From the NCBI RefSeq assembly GCF_029023725.1, contig NZ_CP119075.1, forward strand, positions 4,583,501 to 4,647,500: a stretch of 64,000 bases of DNA. The letters are read 5' to 3'. The stretch is from Synoicihabitans lomoniglobus. GTDB taxonomy: Bacteria; Verrucomicrobiota; Verrucomicrobiia; Opitutales; Opitutaceae. The notes under the pieces are model-generated. The model did not search any database. It was not told where the DNA came from and was given only the letters and a program-made list of their open reading frames with translations. Both the position numbers and the translations under genes were made by a program. Of this stretch, positions 63,121-64,000 are shown piece by piece; position 1 is the stretch's first letter, and the number at the start of each line of letters is the position of its first letter.

Positions 63121-64000
63121 TCAGCCCTTCACCGCGCCGACCGTGAGGCCGGCGACGAAGAAGCGTTGGCCCACGAGAAATATCACCACAATGGGCACGA
63201 GCGTCAGCAACGCGGCCGCCATCATGAGCGACCACTCGGTGCCATATTGCCCCTGAAACGACAGCAACCCGATCGGCAGTGTATTGAGCGCCGATTGGTT
63301 CGTCACCACCAGCGGCCACAGGAAACTGCCCCACACCCCGAGAAAGGTGAAAATCGCCAACGTTGCGAGCCCGGGCAGCGACAAGGGCAGTATGATGCGC
63401 GCAAAGATCGCCCAATGTCCGCAGCCATCGATCTCCGCCGCCTCGTCCAATTCGCGCGGAATCGACAGGAAAAACTGGCGCAGCAAAAACGTGCCGTAAG
63501 CCGAAAACATCATCGGCACGATCAACGCAAAATAGGAGTCGAGTCCCACCAATCGACCCACCGCCGGATCATCCACGGTCGTGCCGAGCACGCGCGACGA
63601 CATCCAGTCGATCCACGGCGCGAGCTGCGTCAGGATTTCGGGCAGCATTTTCATGGCCACAAAATTGGGGATCATGGTCACCGCCGCCGGCACCATCATC
63701 GTCGCCAGATAGAGCATGAAAACCGTGTCCCGCCCACCCCACTGCAGACGCGCAAACGCATAGGCCGCGCACGCGCTCGTGACGGTCTGCCCGAGCGTCA
63801 CCGCGAGCGCCACGAGCAGGCTGTTCAGGTAGTAGCGGCCGAACGGAATGATGCGCCACACCTCGGCAAAATTATCCCAGTGCCATGACTGCGGCACCAG
63901 CATGTCGGTGAGCGATTCCGACGCCTGCATGGCCTCGCCCGGCGCCGCCAACGCGGTCACGAACATGAACGCCAACGGCACCAACATCGTGGCCCCGACC
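63121..64000 (-). CDS. Carbohydrate ABC transporter permease, MalG type (5' end outside window)
   Basis: The frame is open to the window edge, and the first membrane helix (LVPLAFMFVTALAAP) begins almost at once, so the true start probably lies beyond 64000 although an ATG exists at 63987. Six membrane segments are expected; YLNSLLVALAVTLGQTVTSACAAYAFARLQW starts the permease core. The EAA motif is IPRELDEAAEIDGCGHWAIF followed by ILPLSLPGLATLAIF, which contacts the ATPase. It imports a sugar together with a second permease and a binding protein expected upstream, and the UgpC-type ATPase at 57610. Confidence 0.92.
   Translation of the reverse strand, partial: VGATMLVPLAFMFVTALAAPGEAMQASESLTDMLVPQSWHWDNFAEVWRIIPFGRYYLNSLLVALAVTLGQTVTSACAAYAFARLQWGGRDTVFMLYLATMMVPAAVTMIPNFVAMKMLPEILTQLAPWIDWMSSRVLGTTVDDPAVGRLVGLDSYFALIVPMMFSAYGTFLLRQFFLSIPRELDEAAEIDGCGHWAIFARIILPLSLPGLATLAIFTFLGVWGSFLWPLVVTNQSALNTLPIGLLSFQGQYGTEWSLMMAAALLTLVPIVVIFLVGQRFFVAGLTVGAVKG

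Overview
The window looks like a chromosome segment from a GC-rich member of the Verrucomicrobia, most likely Opitutaceae. The grounds are inference from gene content: giant autotransporter-repeat proteins ending in PEP-CTERM sorting signals, a three-gene proton-translocating transhydrogenase, NrfHA, many GTG starts without clear Shine-Dalgarno sites, and scattered glycoside hydrolases. No rRNA, tRNA, CRISPR array or transposase was found.

Layout. 1-5.2 kb: the end of an acyltransferase, a secreted M1 aminopeptidase, a small alanine-rich protein, a BadF-type sugar kinase and a conserved protein usually labelled 3-methyladenine DNA glycosylase. 5.2-17.7 kb: two tandem genes of about 6.2 kb on the minus strand. 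Each encodes a signal peptide, an L-type-lectin-like domain, autotransporter-associated beta-strand repeats and a PEP-CTERM tail. Their 3' 2.42 kb are identical to the base, while the 5' parts have diverged, and a 29-bp scrap of the neighbouring gene marks the tandem duplication. 17.8-22.1 kb: molybdenum cofactor genes, with moaA divergent from moeA-moaC-moaD-moaE-HAD phosphatase. 22.2-25.2 kb: pntAA-pntAB-pntB, with a large hairpin element between the first two genes.

25.6-35.7 kb: an all-minus-strand, visibly AT-richer defence island. It holds hsdR-hsdM-hsdS joined by 4-bp overlaps, then an unrecognised gene also overlapping hsdS by 4 bp, a second nuclease-like gene, a SIR2-domain gene, a gene stub with a STAS-like domain, and a PIN/antitoxin pair at the break. 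This is the best candidate for an undescribed composite system. 36-45.8 kb: a conserved protein of unknown function, gnd (6-phosphogluconate dehydrogenase), nrfH-nrfA for nitrite ammonification (NrfA has CXXCH rather than CXXCK at its first heme), a stand-alone A-T-TE nonribosomal peptide synthetase-like enzyme, and three small genes. 46-51.2 kb: a CHASE/PAS sensor kinase translationally coupled to a REC-PAS-kinase-REC hybrid.

52.3-64 kb: a carbohydrate utilisation region. It contains a GH42 beta-galactosidase, a secreted beta-helix protein, an AXE1-type esterase, an UgpC/MsmX-type ABC ATPase, divergent LacI and AraC regulators around two palindromes, a GH36-like glycosidase, and a MalG-type permease cut by the window end. 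Together these suggest extracellular plant or algal polysaccharide attack, oligosaccharide import and intracellular hydrolysis.
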